Source: Prevotella sp. (GTDB taxonomy: Bacteria > Bacteroidota > Bacteroidia > Bacteroidales > Dysgonomonadaceae). From it: DNA of 50,459 bases. The notes below the pieces were generated by a model, which was not told where the DNA came from, did no database searches, and saw nothing but the letters and a program-made list of their open reading frames with translations. A program made the position numbers and the translations under genes. How positions within the stretch are numbered: position 1 is the first letter of the stretch; each line of letters starts with the position of its first letter. Of this stretch, positions 41,952-50,434 are shown one piece after another. The stretch lies in contig JAITVV010000051.1 of the NCBI GenBank assembly GCA_031285625.1, positions 1-50,459 on the forward strand, written 5' to 3'.

Positions 41952-42698
41952 TTATTTCTTTTTACCTTGATTAGCAACTGCATCCATCAATTTTTTGATT
42001 TCTTCAGGATCGCCAAGGAAATAATCTTTTACCAAGTTTAGGTTATCATCAAACTCGAACACATAAGGTACAGCCGTAGGTAAATTCAAGCTAACGATAT
42101 CTGCATCAGAGATTCCTTTAAGGTATTTGATGATACCACGTAAGCTATTGCCGTGAGCAGCAACGATGATTTCGTCATGGCACATTAATGAAGGGTAGAT
42201 AACTTCTTGCCAATATGGAAGAATGCGTTCTACTGTTTCTTTTAATGCTTCTGTTTCTGGAATATATGATTTTGGAATATCAGCATAACGAGGATCTTGT
42301 GAAGCTGAACGAGGATCAGACGGATCTAGTGGTGCAGGTGGAACATCGTAGCTACGTCTCCAAACCAGTACTTGCTCATCTCCATATTTTTCTGCTGTTT
42401 CAGCTTTATTCAAGCCTTGAAGCATACCGTAATGTTTCTCATTCAGGCGCCATGTTTTTTCAACAGGGATCCAGTCTAGGTCCATTTGGTCAAGGATGTT
42501 ATTTAATGTCTTAACAGCTCTTTTCAGATAAGAAGTGTACGCTAAAGTAAATTTGTAACCTTCTTTTTTTAGTAATTGTCCTGCTTTAAGAGCCTCTTGT
42601 ACTCCTTGTTCCGACAAGTCAACATTTGTCCATCCTGTAAAGCGGTTTTCTTTGTTCCAAACGCTTTCTCCATGGCGAATTAATACTACCTTTTTCAT
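41952..42698 (-). CDS. gpmA: 2,3-bisphosphoglycerate-dependent phosphoglycerate mutase
   Basis: GpmA interconverts 3- and 2-phosphoglycerate in glycolysis. The 248-residue length matches the dPGM family. The catalytic [10 protein letters not shown] with H9, [23 protein letters not shown]-like [11 protein letters not shown], and the second catalytic histidine in [10 protein letters not shown] are all present. It has its own promoter at 42738-42768 (CTTG, 19 bases, TAACTTTG on the minus strand). Confidence 0.96.
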   Translation of the reverse strand: MKKVVLIRHGESVWNKENRFTGWTNVDLSEQGVQEALKAGQLLKKEGYKFTLAYTSYLKRAVKTLNNILDQMDLDWIPVEKTWRLNEKHYGMLQGLNKAETAEKYGDEQVLVWRRSYDVPPAPLDPSDPRSASQDPRYADIPKSYIPETEALKETVERILPYWQEVIYPSLMCHDEIIVAAHGNSLRGIIKYLKGISDADIVSLNLPTAVPYVFEFDDNLNLVKDYFLGDPEEIKKLMDAVANQGKKK

Positions 42699-42737
42699 CT
42701 TTATTTACTATTTTAATTTGTGATTTTTCTCGCAACG

Positions 42738-42768
42738 CAAAGTTATTAAAATATGGCGGATTCACAAG
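42738..42768 (-). promoter_or_regulatory. Promoter of gpmA
   Basis: On the minus strand CTTG (42768-42765) and TAACTTTG (42745-42738) are 19 bases apart, close to the consensus. The upstream element overlaps the last coding bases just before the yaaA stop region. Confidence 0.65.
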
Positions 42769-42774
42769 CCGTTT

Positions 42775-43536
42775 TTAACGAATAAATACCCATTCTTTAT
42801 CATCCGAAAGTTGTGGCGCAAAGCCATAACCTTCAGTATCAAATGCTTTCAGATGCTCTACATCCGTTAGCTGATTTTGTATAATAAAACGGCTCATCAT
42901 GCCACGTGCTTTTTTTGCATATACTACTATTTGTTTATATCCTTTATCAGTTTGTTGTTTAAAGATAGGAGTAATTATCCTGTGTCCTTTCGGTAGCAAT
43001 TTTTTATTCACAGCCTTAGCATATTCTTTCGAGGCCAGATTGATGAGGATATTATCATCTGCTTTCATTTGTTTTGCCAGATAGTTACTAATTGTATCTG
43101 TCCAGAACGCATATAGGTCTTTCCCTTTATTGTTCACTATAGGTATTTGCATTTCCAGCCTGTATGGTTTAATCAAGTCCAGAGGCTTGAGAACTCCATA
43201 TAGCCCGGAAATATGTAGAAGATGTTTTTGTGCAAAATCCAGTTCCTCTGTAGTAAATGTTTCAGCATTGAGACCTTTATAGGCGATGCCATTATATGCA
43301 AAAGCAGCTTGTTTTTGCGGAGTTTTACTCAACGGAAAAGCATGTATATATTGGTATACATCGTGTGCCATTTGAGGATTAATACTCATAAGAGAAGCTA
43401 TTTCTTCTACAGATATACCTTCCATTGATTTATATAATCCTTTGGCTTCTTTCCCGTAGAGTGGGGTAGTGGCTTCTTTTGTTGGGGCCGGTGTTTCAAA
43501 ATTTTGTAGTTTGGCCGGCGACATTATTATAATCAT
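42775..43536 (-). CDS. yaaA: Peroxide stress protein YaaA
   Basis: YaaA (DUF328) lowers free intracellular iron during hydrogen peroxide stress in enteric bacteria, and the same family is found across phyla. The 253 residues carry the family's S-P-A-K-L-Q-N-F near the start and A-F-N-G-type A-F-A-Y-N-G-I-A-Y-K-G-L. They continue with L-H-I-S-G-L-Y-G-V-L-K-P-L-D-L-I-K-P-Y-R-L-E-M and N-L-A-S-K-E-Y near residue 165. It starts 7 bases after the GNAT acetyltransferase gene. Confidence 0.94.
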   Translation of the reverse strand: MIIIMSPAKLQNFETPAPTKEATTPLYGKEAKGLYKSMEGISVEEIASLMSINPQMAHDVYQYIHAFPLSKTPQKQAAFAYNGIAYKGLNAETFTTEELDFAQKHLLHISGLYGVLKPLDLIKPYRLEMQIPIVNNKGKDLYAFWTDTISNYLAKQMKADDNILINLASKEYAKAVNKKLLPKGHRIITPIFKQQTDKGYKQIVVYAKKARGMMSRFIIQNQLTDVEHLKAFDTEGYGFAPQLSDDKEWVFIR

Positions 43537-43542
43537 ATCTAT

Positions 43543-44055
43543 TTATTTTACAAGTTCATGATAATGCATATCTATGATCTTATTATTTTTAATAGCAGCA
43601 TTTCTTAATACTGCGATTTTCTGGAAACCCGCTTTCTCCAAAACTCGCATCGATGCAATATTGTGCTCAAATACAGGTGCAAACAGGCGAATGATAGGAG
43701 TATTATTGAAAACATAGTCAACAACATCTAATACAACGTTTGTCATTAGTCCTTTGTTCCAATAATCTTCTCCCAGCCAATATCCGATTTCGGCGCTTAC
43801 ACGTTCTACATCCGTTTGAGGAACAATGCCAACCATACCGACAGCATTTCCATCGACTGCAATGGTAAAGTCTTCGATACTCTCTTTTTGGTTTACAAAT
43901 GTGATAAAATCAATAGCATTTTGCTTAACATACGGATGAGGAAAATAATCACGTACATTATTCCATATATTAATATTATTTGCATGCTTAGCTATTGAAT
44001 CGGCGTCATTTATATTTAACTGTCTCAATATATATTTTTCGCGTTCTATTTTCAT
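43543..44055 (-). CDS. GNAT-family N-acetyltransferase (RimJ/RimL-like)
   Basis: A 170-residue protein of the GCN5-related family. Y-I-L-R-Q-L-N-I-N-D-A-D-S-I at the N-terminus, the acetyl-CoA-binding region E-I-G-Y-W-L-G-E-D-Y-W-N-K-G-L-M-T, and the closing N-I-A-S-M-R-V-L-E-K-A-G-F are characteristic of the RimJ/RimL-like subgroup. It may acetylate a protein N-terminus or a small molecule. The gene sits between the glycosyltransferase and yaaA in a compact run. Confidence 0.88.
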   Translation of the reverse strand: MKIEREKYILRQLNINDADSIAKHANNINIWNNVRDYFPHPYVKQNAIDFITFVNQKESIEDFTIAVDGNAVGMVGIVPQTDVERVSAEIGYWLGEDYWNKGLMTNVVLDVVDYVFNNTPIIRLFAPVFEHNIASMRVLEKAGFQKIAVLRNAAIKNNKIIDMHYHELVK

Positions 44056-44058
44056 ACT

Positions 44059-44937
44059 TTATTTAGGTAACAGATTTCTTATTTTCTTTTTTATGCAATA
44101 AATATGTGCCCAGAGTGAATCTGACCCTGTAAAAACAAAATCAGTTCCCGGAAGTATGCTTTTCAGAGCTGAAGTATTGAATATTCCTTCTCTACCCATA
44201 TATCTCAATAACGATTTTCTGTATTTATCAGATTTATTATTCAGATTATATTTTTTGTATAAATAAATCTTTTCTGAAATCCGGATTTTAGTTTCTGTCA
44301 GGCATTGCCGGGTAATCTGAAATTCACTTACTCCAATATTAACCAATATTTCGGGGGTGAAAACAAATGATTCTTCTCCGGTAATTATCTGCATATAAAA
44401 ATCAATATCGACAAGCCAGATTAGATTTGGATCGAAAGTATAGTTCTCATTTCTAAAAATAGAGACACTGGGTGCCCCCAATTGATTTCCTGTATATATC
44501 GTTTCTCTTTCTTCTCTCAGACTGGATAAGAATGTCTCATCTGCAATATGTATTTTCTTCTCATTGTTTGCATTTATATCACAACTAGCAGAAAAGGCTA
44601 TGTTTGCATTTGGGTTTTCTTCAAGTAATTTTACGAATTTTCCCAAACTTTGCGGTGAAGAGAACCAATCATCATGATGCAGAATTTTTATGTATTCACC
44701 TTTCGCTCTTTTTATTCCTTCGTTCCAATTTTTTGGTGAGCCTAATGCCTTCTCATTCTTATAATACTGTATACGTTTGTCCGAATATATTTCTATGAAT
44801 TTTTGTAACGAATTATCAGGTGAATCGTCTGTAATTATAACTTCATAGTCCGAAAATTCTTGTTCAACTATTGAATCAAGGCATCGTTTCAAGAAGTCGA
44901 TATGTTTGTATGCCGGAATACAAATACTTACCTTCAT
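44059..44937 (-). CDS. Family 2 glycosyltransferase
   Basis: A 292-residue GT-A enzyme. The N-terminal V-S-I-C-I-P-A-Y-K-H, the nucleotide-sugar site I-I-T-D-D-S-P-D-N, G-S-P-K-N-W-N-E-G-I and the metal-coordinating H-H-D-D-W-F define family GT2. It would add a sugar to a lipid-linked oligosaccharide. It overlaps the flippase gene by four bases, and both probably belong to an O-antigen, capsule or exopolysaccharide pathway. The sugar is unknown. Confidence 0.9.
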   Translation of the reverse strand: MKVSICIPAYKHIDFLKRCLDSIVEQEFSDYEVIITDDSPDNSLQKFIEIYSDKRIQYYKNEKALGSPKNWNEGIKRAKGEYIKILHHDDWFSSPQSLGKFVKLLEENPNANIAFSASCDINANNEKKIHIADETFLSSLREERETIYTGNQLGAPSVSIFRNENYTFDPNLIWLVDIDFYMQIITGEESFVFTPEILVNIGVSEFQITRQCLTETKIRISEKIYLYKKYNLNNKSDKYRKSLLRYMGREGIFNTSALKSILPGTDFVFTGSDSLWAHIYCIKKKIRNLLPK

Positions 44938-46388
44938 TTTTTTACTCTTTTGTTTGTAATGTATTCGATAGCCTCCCTTAATATTTTTGCTTTAGAAAAA
45001 TATAGGGTACCAATATATAAAGTGGCAACAAAAAATATCTGACATATCATTAGGATTACGGGTTCTGATATAACAAAACGCAGGAGATAACCACAAGTAA
45101 TGCAGATGAAAGATATACTGAAATATGGTAATAAGTCTTTGGCTAATTCTATAATTCTGTATCCTATCAGTTTGTTGGATATTATACTTGAAACAATATA
45201 TCTGATAATGTAGCTGGAAGATATACCTGCAATATAATATAAGTAACCAAGTTCGAGTACAAATGGAATACATATAGCACTGAATATAAGGATGGCATGC
45301 ATAATAGTTAATGTCAGAATAATTCCGGACTTGCCCTTAATCCTTTGTATATCTGCATTAGCTGTTTCCAGTCCGGAGAATATGCCGCCCAAGCATAATA
45401 GTTGAAGAATCGGTGCGGCAGACAGCCATTGTTCACCAAGTACATGCATAAATGACTCTGCAACCAGTATTATCCCCATAAACATAGGGAATATAATAAA
45501 TGCTTTTATACGGATAAACTTTCTAAATATATATTTCAATCTATGATCATCATCATGAATAGATGATAAAATAGGGTAGGAGACGCTGTATACCGAACCT
45601 GTTAATACATCATTTGCCGAATTGTAGTTCCTGTATGCCAGATTATATAAACCACCGATTCCCAAAGTGTAATATTTTCCTATTATATTCTGAGGGATAT
45701 TTACCATAACGGAATTAATAATACTCCCCAATACCAGCTTAGAACTGAATGCAAAAAGTTCTCTGAACGATTCTTTGTTAAATGAGCCGGACGGTTTCCA
45801 TCTACTAAAGATCCATAAACAGGTTACTTTCAGAAATGTCCATATTACTACCTGTGCTGCCAGAGCCCATACTCCGAAGTTATAATATGCTAAAATCAAT
45901 GTTATAGAATATGAAACAAATACAGAAAAGGAGTTGATTTTAGTAATTAATTTGTAATTGATCTCTTTGATCAACCGTGCATTCTGCACAACGGCGAAAG
46001 AATTGAATAGGAACGACAGAAATAAAAATCTTGATAAGGGGGTTAATACAGGTTTTTCATAATAGTTGCTAATAAGGGGCGCTAGAAAAAATAAAAGTAA
46101 GTATAGCACTATTCCTATAGAAATATTTAGATAGAATACTGTTGTATAGTCAGCCTGAGTAATGTTCTTTTTACGAATGATAGCACTTGTAAATCCACTC
46201 TCATGCAATATATTAGCTAATCCTGTAAAAATAGCTAAAACCCCTATCAATCCATAATTTTCCTTATCTATCAAACGGGCAAGAAGTATTCCGGCCACAA
46301 ACACAAAACCATTCTGGAACAGTTTATCAAGAACACTCCAGCTGAGTCCTGAAACGGTTTTGTCTTTAAGTGATTTTTCTTTCATCAA
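44934..46388 (-). CDS. Polysaccharide flippase (Wzx/MOP superfamily)
   Basis: A 484-residue membrane protein with about 12-14 helices, of the polysaccharide-transport group within the MOP superfamily. Near the N-terminus lies the typical S-G-L-S-W-S-V-L-D-K-L-F-Q-N-G, followed by L-A-R-L-I-D-K-E-N-Y-G-L-I-G. The protein would flip an undecaprenyl-linked oligosaccharide across the inner membrane. It is followed immediately by the GT2 glycosyltransferase. The upstream gap 46389-46637 holds several minus-strand promoter-like elements. Confidence 0.9.
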   Translation of the reverse strand: MMKEKSLKDKTVSGLSWSVLDKLFQNGFVFVAGILLARLIDKENYGLIGVLAIFTGLANILHESGFTSAIIRKKNITQADYTTVFYLNISIGIVLYLLLFFLAPLISNYYEKPVLTPLSRFLFLSFLFNSFAVVQNARLIKEINYKLITKINSFSVFVSYSITLILAYYNFGVWALAAQVVIWTFLKVTCLWIFSRWKPSGSFNKESFRELFAFSSKLVLGSIINSVMVNIPQNIIGKYYTLGIGGLYNLAYRNYNSANDVLTGSVYSVSYPILSSIHDDDHRLKYIFRKFIRIKAFIIFPMFMGIILVAESFMHVLGEQWLSAAPILQLLCLGGIFSGLETANADIQRIKGKSGIILTLTIMHAILIFSAICIPFVLELGYLYYIAGISSSYIIRYIVSSIISNKLIGYRIIELAKDLLPYFSISFICITCGYLLRFVISEPVILMICQIFFVATLYIGTLYFSKAKILREAIEYITNKRVKK

Positions 46389-46425
46389 CGAGCTGTCTAA
46401 TGTTGGCTGATTTCTTTATTGATCA

Positions 46426-46551
46426 CAAAACTACTAAAAAAAGGTAAGCTTTCTTTAGTTATAATTGAAAAGTGACAAAGTCGCAAATATTGTTTGTTTG
46501 TAATACCTTGTTAATTATCCATTTATGGCTAAAAGGTGACAAAGTTAACAC
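46426..46551 (-). promoter_or_regulatory. Candidate promoters of the flippase-glycosyltransferase run
   Basis: Three sites are seen on the minus strand: TAGTTTTG at 46433-46426, CGACTTTGTCAC near 46470-46485, and TTAACTTTGTCACCTTTT at 46550-46533. The last two share the TTTGTCAC core with the promoter repeats at 18280-18342 and 19101-19161. Which site is active cannot be decided from sequence. The remaining part of this 249-base gap shows nothing further. Confidence 0.45.
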
Positions 46552-46637
46552 ATAATAATGGTATTTTAATTGTCCCTCTCTTAGTATGTCAAAAAGCTTT
46601 ATATTAGATAATTATATTGTTTTGACTTGATAACTTG

Positions 46638-47441
46638 TTACTTTTTTACTTTCTCTCCATCTATTATTTTATAATTAGCTTTATCCAAGTCAAATCTTTT
46701 TACAAAATCATCTATGAATCCTTTGTTATCACATCCAATAAGGATATCTTGGGTAAATTGTCCTCCTCTAAACCACGCCAGGGCTTTATGTTCCTTATTA
46801 TAGAATATAGTATGTCCATAATATTCTAGATTTGGAATCCGTGTAAAGAAGTCTTTATAACGTTTCTCTGCTACTTCACTTGGCCAGGATAATGTGTCGG
46901 TAAATCCTTTAAGTCGGCTATACATTACTGTTTGCATGTGATTGATGGCAAAGCATGATATATCTATAAAGGATTGTTCCCAGAATGACATAGCATCCTT
47001 TTCCCAATACCAACCATAGTCTTTTGCATAATAATTGAGCCTGAGTTTTCCCAGATCAATCCCCCATGCATATTTCTTTCCCTGGATTTTATATGCAAGG
47101 TTATTGTTTTCCACATATAGTTTGTCTAGAGGCAGAAAATTAAGATTCTCTAGTTTTGATTTCAAGAATCGTTCATCATTCCCAATATAGTTATATATTA
47201 TTTTCAGAGCCTTAGGTATTTCTGTTCCTATTCTTTGCTCAGTTTCTCTTATCTTGTCTTCTGAAACCCCACTTTTTATTATGTCTATATTGAGTATATC
47301 TTTTAATAAATCGAGCCAGATCTGTAGTTGATCTATTTCTTTTTTGGTGATGCGGTGATTCTTCCAGTAGCGGTCAATTTTCTTACCTTCATTATTGGTA
47401 TGGAAACCATTCTTTTCATCTTCATTGTATTGTATAGTCAT
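46638..47441 (-). CDS. SMI1/KNR4 (SUKH) family protein
   Basis: The 267 residues include the SUKH core beginning about residue 55, K-I-R-E-T-E-Q-R-I-G-T-E-I-P-K-A-L-K-I-I-Y-N-Y-I, the I-E-x-x-E-x-x-L-G-x-x-L-P-type motif. It continues to about residue 205 with W-G-I-D-L-G. In many bacteria SUKH proteins are immunity factors against nuclease toxins. Here no polymorphic toxin is adjacent, so it may be an orphan or have another task. It is soluble, with no signal peptide. The tsf terminator lies just upstream, so it is transcribed independently. Confidence 0.8.
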   Translation of the reverse strand: MTIQYNEDEKNGFHTNNEGKKIDRYWKNHRITKKEIDQLQIWLDLLKDILNIDIIKSGVSEDKIRETEQRIGTEIPKALKIIYNYIGNDERFLKSKLENLNFLPLDKLYVENNNLAYKIQGKKYAWGIDLGKLRLNYYAKDYGWYWEKDAMSFWEQSFIDISCFAINHMQTVMYSRLKGFTDTLSWPSEVAEKRYKDFFTRIPNLEYYGHTIFYNKEHKALAWFRGGQFTQDILIGCDNKGFIDDFVKRFDLDKANYKIIDGEKVKK

Positions 47442-47477
47442 TATATAAGTGTTTTAGTAGAAGAATAAAGATAATAA

Positions 47478-47509
47478 AAAAAGTGCAACCATTTCTGATT
47501 GCACTTTTT
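47478..47509. terminator. Bidirectional-type terminator after tsf
   Basis: AAAAAGTGCAA and TTGCACTTTTT form an 11-base-pair stem around an 11-base loop. The T run serves the minus strand (tsf direction), and the A run makes it symmetrical. It is 20-50 bases past the tsf stop. Confidence 0.85.
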
Positions 47510-47528
47510 ATATTTGATAGAACTCTGA

Positions 47529-48353
47529 TTATTCAGCGTTCAATGTATAGCGTTTAAACCCTGTAACAGCCAGTTCTTTATCGTGTTCAGCTAGATACTG
47601 AGCAACTGTTTGTTTTGGATTTTTGATAAATTCTTGTTGGAGAAGAGTAAACTCTTTGAAGAATTTTTGAAGAGCACCTTCTGCTATTCTTTCAATTAAA
47701 TTTTCAGGTTTACCTGCTTCACGAGCTTTTTCTTTTGCAAGATTGATCTCTCTTAGTCTGATTTCTTCCGATACATGTTCTGCAAGAAGAGCCACAGGGT
47801 TCATTGCAGCAATTTGCATAGCTACATCTTTAGCTACTTGTTCGTCTACGTTTGGTTTGTTGAACCCAACTATTGCAGCAAGTTTGTTACCTGGGTGAAT
47901 ATAAGCTACTACAGTAGGAGCAGTTACTTGCTCAAATATATTCAATTCCATTTTTTCGCCTGTAACACCCATTCTGTCTGTAACAAGGTCTGCTACAGTA
48001 CGTCCGTTTACATCGATAGCTTTTAATGTATCCAGATCAGCAGGTTTGTTTTCTAATGCAGCATCTAAAATTGATTTTGTCATACCTACGAAGTCTGCGT
48101 TCATAGCTACAAAGTCAGTTTCACAATTTACTGCTACAAGAGCAGCAAAGTCACCTTTAGTTGCTGCAAGTACACAACCTTCGGTGGCATCACGATCTTC
48201 ACGTTTTGCTGCGAAAGCCTGTCCTTTTTTACGAATTATTTCGATTGCCTTGTCAAAATCACCTTCTGCTTCTGTTAAAGCATTTTTACAGTCCATCATA
48301 CCCGCTCCGGTCATTTTGCGCAGGTGTTGGATATCAGCCATAGATATTGCCAT
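47529..48353 (-). CDS. tsf: Elongation factor Ts
   Basis: EF-Ts exchanges GDP for GTP on EF-Tu. The 274-residue protein begins with the UBA-like domain (L-R-K-M-T-G-A-G-M-M-D-C-K-N-A-L-T-E-A-E-G-D, residues 10-31). It contains the C-E-T-D-F-V-A segment and the core domain with V-A-Y-I-H-P-G-N-K-L-A. The ATG at 48353 is preceded, unusually for this phylum, by a Shine-Dalgarno-like AAGGAG about 10 bases upstream. It is downstream of rpsB on the same strand. Confidence 0.96.
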   Translation of the reverse strand: MAISMADIQHLRKMTGAGMMDCKNALTEAEGDFDKAIEIIRKKGQAFAAKREDRDATEGCVLAATKGDFAALVAVNCETDFVAMNADFVGMTKSILDAALENKPADLDTLKAIDVNGRTVADLVTDRMGVTGEKMELNIFEQVTAPTVVAYIHPGNKLAAIVGFNKPNVDEQVAKDVAMQIAAMNPVALLAEHVSEEIRLREINLAKEKAREAGKPENLIERIAEGALQKFFKEFTLLQQEFIKNPKQTVAQYLAEHDKELAVTGFKRYTLNAE

Positions 48354-48490
48354 AGTCTCTTTCTCCTTTTTATTTAGTTATAAGTTTACTAGTCTACTAA
48401 GTGTACTAGTTTAATTTTTGTATATTTTAAAGAAACTAGTAAACTAGAAATCTTTAATACTCTCAAACTCAAAAAAGACCAGGAAATAGG

Positions 48491-48513
48491 CTCTAAGAAA
48501 AGATCTCTTAGAG
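48491..48513 (-). other. Strong hairpin in the rpsB-tsf gap
   Basis: CTCTAAGA and TCTTAGAG form an 8-base-pair perfect stem around a 7-base loop, about 28-50 bases after the rpsB stop on the minus strand. No T tract follows directly, so it may be an attenuating or processing structure adjusting tsf expression. Between it and tsf there are repeated ACTAGT-type units (48390-48450). Confidence 0.55.
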
Positions 48514-48541
48514 GCTAATTCTTAGTCTGTTATTTTGTGAC

Positions 48542-49393
48542 TTATTCTTCGTCCTCTTTTGCAAACTTGCTAGCTACAGCAGCATTGATTGCATCCTGAT
48601 CTTCTTTTGTTACAGCTTTTTTAGCACCGGCTTTAGCCTTACGCTCTCTTCTTGGAGCTCCTTCTTCGTCCTGTGCTTCGGCAGCAGCTGTATCAGCTTT
48701 CTCTATCTTTCTTTCTTCCAGTCCTTCTTTGATTCCTTCGCAAAGGCTACCCAGAATAAGTTCGATTGATTTTGCTGCATCGTCATTTGCAGGGATTACA
48801 AAGTCTACATCTTCCGGATTAGAGTTTGTATCTACCATAGCAAATACAGGTATACCCAGACGGTTAGCTTCTCTTACTGCAATGTGTTCTTTCATTACGT
48901 CTACAACGAAAAGTGCAGATGGCAGACGGGTAAGGTCTTGTATAGATCCTAATGTCTTTTCCAGTTTTGCACGTTGACGTGTTACTTGAAGTCTTTCTCT
49001 TTTAGATAAAGTTTCAAATGTACCGTCTTTCATCATTTTATCGATAGTCGACATTTTCTTCACAGCCTTACGGATTGTAGGGAAGTTTGTCAACATACCG
49101 CCTGGCCAGCGTTCTACCACGTATGGCATATTTACTGCTGTAGCCAGATCTGTAACTACTTGTTTTGCTTGTTTCTTTGTAGCAACAAACAATATTTTTT
49201 TGCCCGATTTAGCTATTTGCTTCAAAGCAGCAGCAGCCTCTTCGGTCTTAGCTATTGTTTTATAAAGGTCAATGATGTGGATACCATTGCGCTCCATAAA
49301 AATATAAGGAGCCATTGCCGGGTTCCACTTTCTCTTCAAGTGACCGAAGTGTACACCAGCGTCTAATAATTGGTCGAATTCTAATTTTGCCAT
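48542..49393 (-). CDS. rpsB: 30S ribosomal protein S2
   Basis: S2 is a late-binding protein of the 30S subunit. The 283 residues start with the canonical F-D-Q-L-L-D-A-G-V-H-F-G-H and W-N-P-A-M-A-P-Y-I-F. They include V-E-R-W-P-G-G-M-L-T-N-F-P-T-I and end with a charged extension of about 50 residues rich in E and K, as usual in Bacteroidetes. It is followed by tsf. Its 192-base upstream gap has several stems and is treated separately. Confidence 0.97.
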   Translation of the reverse strand: MAKLEFDQLLDAGVHFGHLKRKWNPAMAPYIFMERNGIHIIDLYKTIAKTEEAAAALKQIAKSGKKILFVATKKQAKQVVTDLATAVNMPYVVERWPGGMLTNFPTIRKAVKKMSTIDKMMKDGTFETLSKRERLQVTRQRAKLEKTLGSIQDLTRLPSALFVVDVMKEHIAVREANRLGIPVFAMVDTNSNPEDVDFVIPANDDAAKSIELILGSLCEGIKEGLEERKIEKADTAAAEAQDEEGAPRRERKAKAGAKKAVTKEDQDAINAAVASKFAKEDEE

Positions 49394-49437
49394 TTGTAGT
49401 TTTTTGTTTCGTTTACTTTCTTTTTCTGTTAGCGAAT

Positions 49438-49553
49438 TGTCGGGTAGCTCATTTGCTGAAGTCCCGGCAATTTAGATACTAAACGTCATTTCGAGTGATG
49501 AGGCCGACTCATCATATATTAACCAACCTGTAACTTTTAAGCGGCAGTAGCCG
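49438..49553 (-). other. Structured leader region upstream of rpsB
   Basis: Three stems lie in a row before rpsB. TGTCGGG/CCCGGCA occupies 49438-49469 (one mismatch on the transcribed strand) with an inner AGC/GCT pair. TGATGAG/CTCATCA occupies 49496-49514 with a 5-base loop. CGGC/GCCG occupies 49542-49553. Ribosomal protein operons often carry autoregulatory leaders, and this could be one for S2. Not matched to a known RNA family by me. Confidence 0.45.
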
Positions 49554-49585
49554 TGAAAGCGTAATTGGGTAAAATAATATCCAAA

Positions 49586-49972
49586 TTAACGTTTTGAGAA
49601 TTGAAATCTTTTTCTTGCTTTCGGTTGTCCCGGTTTTTTACGTTCTACAACACGAGGGTCGCGAGTCATAAATCCTTCAGCTCTTAGAGCAGCTTTATCT
49701 TCAGCATTGATCTTAACCAAAGCACGGGCAATACCCAGACGTGCAGCTTCTGCCTGTCCTTTGTATCCACCACCGTTCAGGTTGATCTTGATGTCGTATT
49801 TTTCAGCAACAGCTAATTTGTTTAGCGGTTGTTTTACAACATACTGAAGAATAGTTGAAGGGAAGTAATTGTCTAGTTCACGTTTGTTGATCACTATTTT
49901 TCCGGTTCCTTCGCTTACGAATACGCGAGCTATAGCAGCTTTACGTCTTCCTATTGCATTTACTACTTCCAT
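49586..49972 (-). CDS. rpsI: 30S ribosomal protein S9
   Basis: A 128-residue S9, complete at both ends. It starts V-V-N-A-I-G-R-R-K-A-A-I-A-R-V, has the conserved G-G-G-Y-K-G-Q-A-E-A-A-R-L-G-I-A-R-A, and ends with the basic tail K-A-R-K-R-F-Q-F-S-K-R that reaches toward the P-site tRNA. It follows rplM by six bases. Confidence 0.98.
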   Translation of the reverse strand: MEVVNAIGRRKAAIARVFVSEGTGKIVINKRELDNYFPSTILQYVVKQPLNKLAVAEKYDIKINLNGGGYKGQAEAARLGIARALVKINAEDKAALRAEGFMTRDPRVVERKKPGQPKARKRFQFSKR

Positions 49973-49978
49973 TAATAA

Positions 49979-50434
49979 TTATTTAAGAGCGTTAATATCT
50001 ATTGTTTTTGGCTGTTGAGCTTCATGATTATGCTCAGTACCTGCATATACATAAAGGTTTTTCAAAAGAGCTGCGCCAAGACGATTCTTAGGCAACATAC
50101 CTTTTACTACCTTATGCACCAAGCGGTCGGCTCCTTTTTCCATCAATACGGCAGGAGTAGCTTCTCTTTGTCCTCCCGGATATCCTGTATATCTCAAATA
50201 TACACGGTCGTTCCATTTATTACCAGTCAACACCACTTTTGCTGCATTGATAATAATTACATTATCGCCACAGTCTACATGCGGAGTAAAACTTGGTTTA
50301 TACTTCCCTCTCAGAAGTTTTGCCACTTTGGATGCCATGCGTCCAAGTGTCTGCCCGTTTGCGTCAATCACAACCCATTCTTTTTGTACGGTTGCCTTAT
50401 TCGCTGAAATGGTCTTATAACTTAAAGTATCCAC
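49979..50434 (-). CDS. rplM: 50S ribosomal protein L13
   Basis: A 151-residue L13. W-V-V-I-D-A-N-G-Q-T-L-G-R-M-A-S-K-V-A and H-V-D-C-G-D-N-V-I-I-I-N-A are present, as is the P-A-V-L-M-E-K-G-A-D-R-L-V-H-K-V-V-K-G-M-L-P-K-N-R-L-G stretch. It leads the rplM-rpsI pair, and its ATG is 25 bases from the window edge, so its promoter is not visible here. Confidence 0.98.
   Translation of the reverse strand: MDTLSYKTISANKATVQKEWVVIDANGQTLGRMASKVAKLLRGKYKPSFTPHVDCGDNVIIINAAKVVLTGNKWNDRVYLRYTGYPGGQREATPAVLMEKGADRLVHKVVKGMLPKNRLGAALLKNLYVYAGTEHNHEAQQPKTIDINALK

Noticed and set aside
49438-49470. tRNA-like fold with GTCGGGTAGCTC and CCCGGCA
   Set aside because: The cloverleaf arms and the T-loop consensus are missing and the element is only about 32 bases; it is better described as a leader hairpin.
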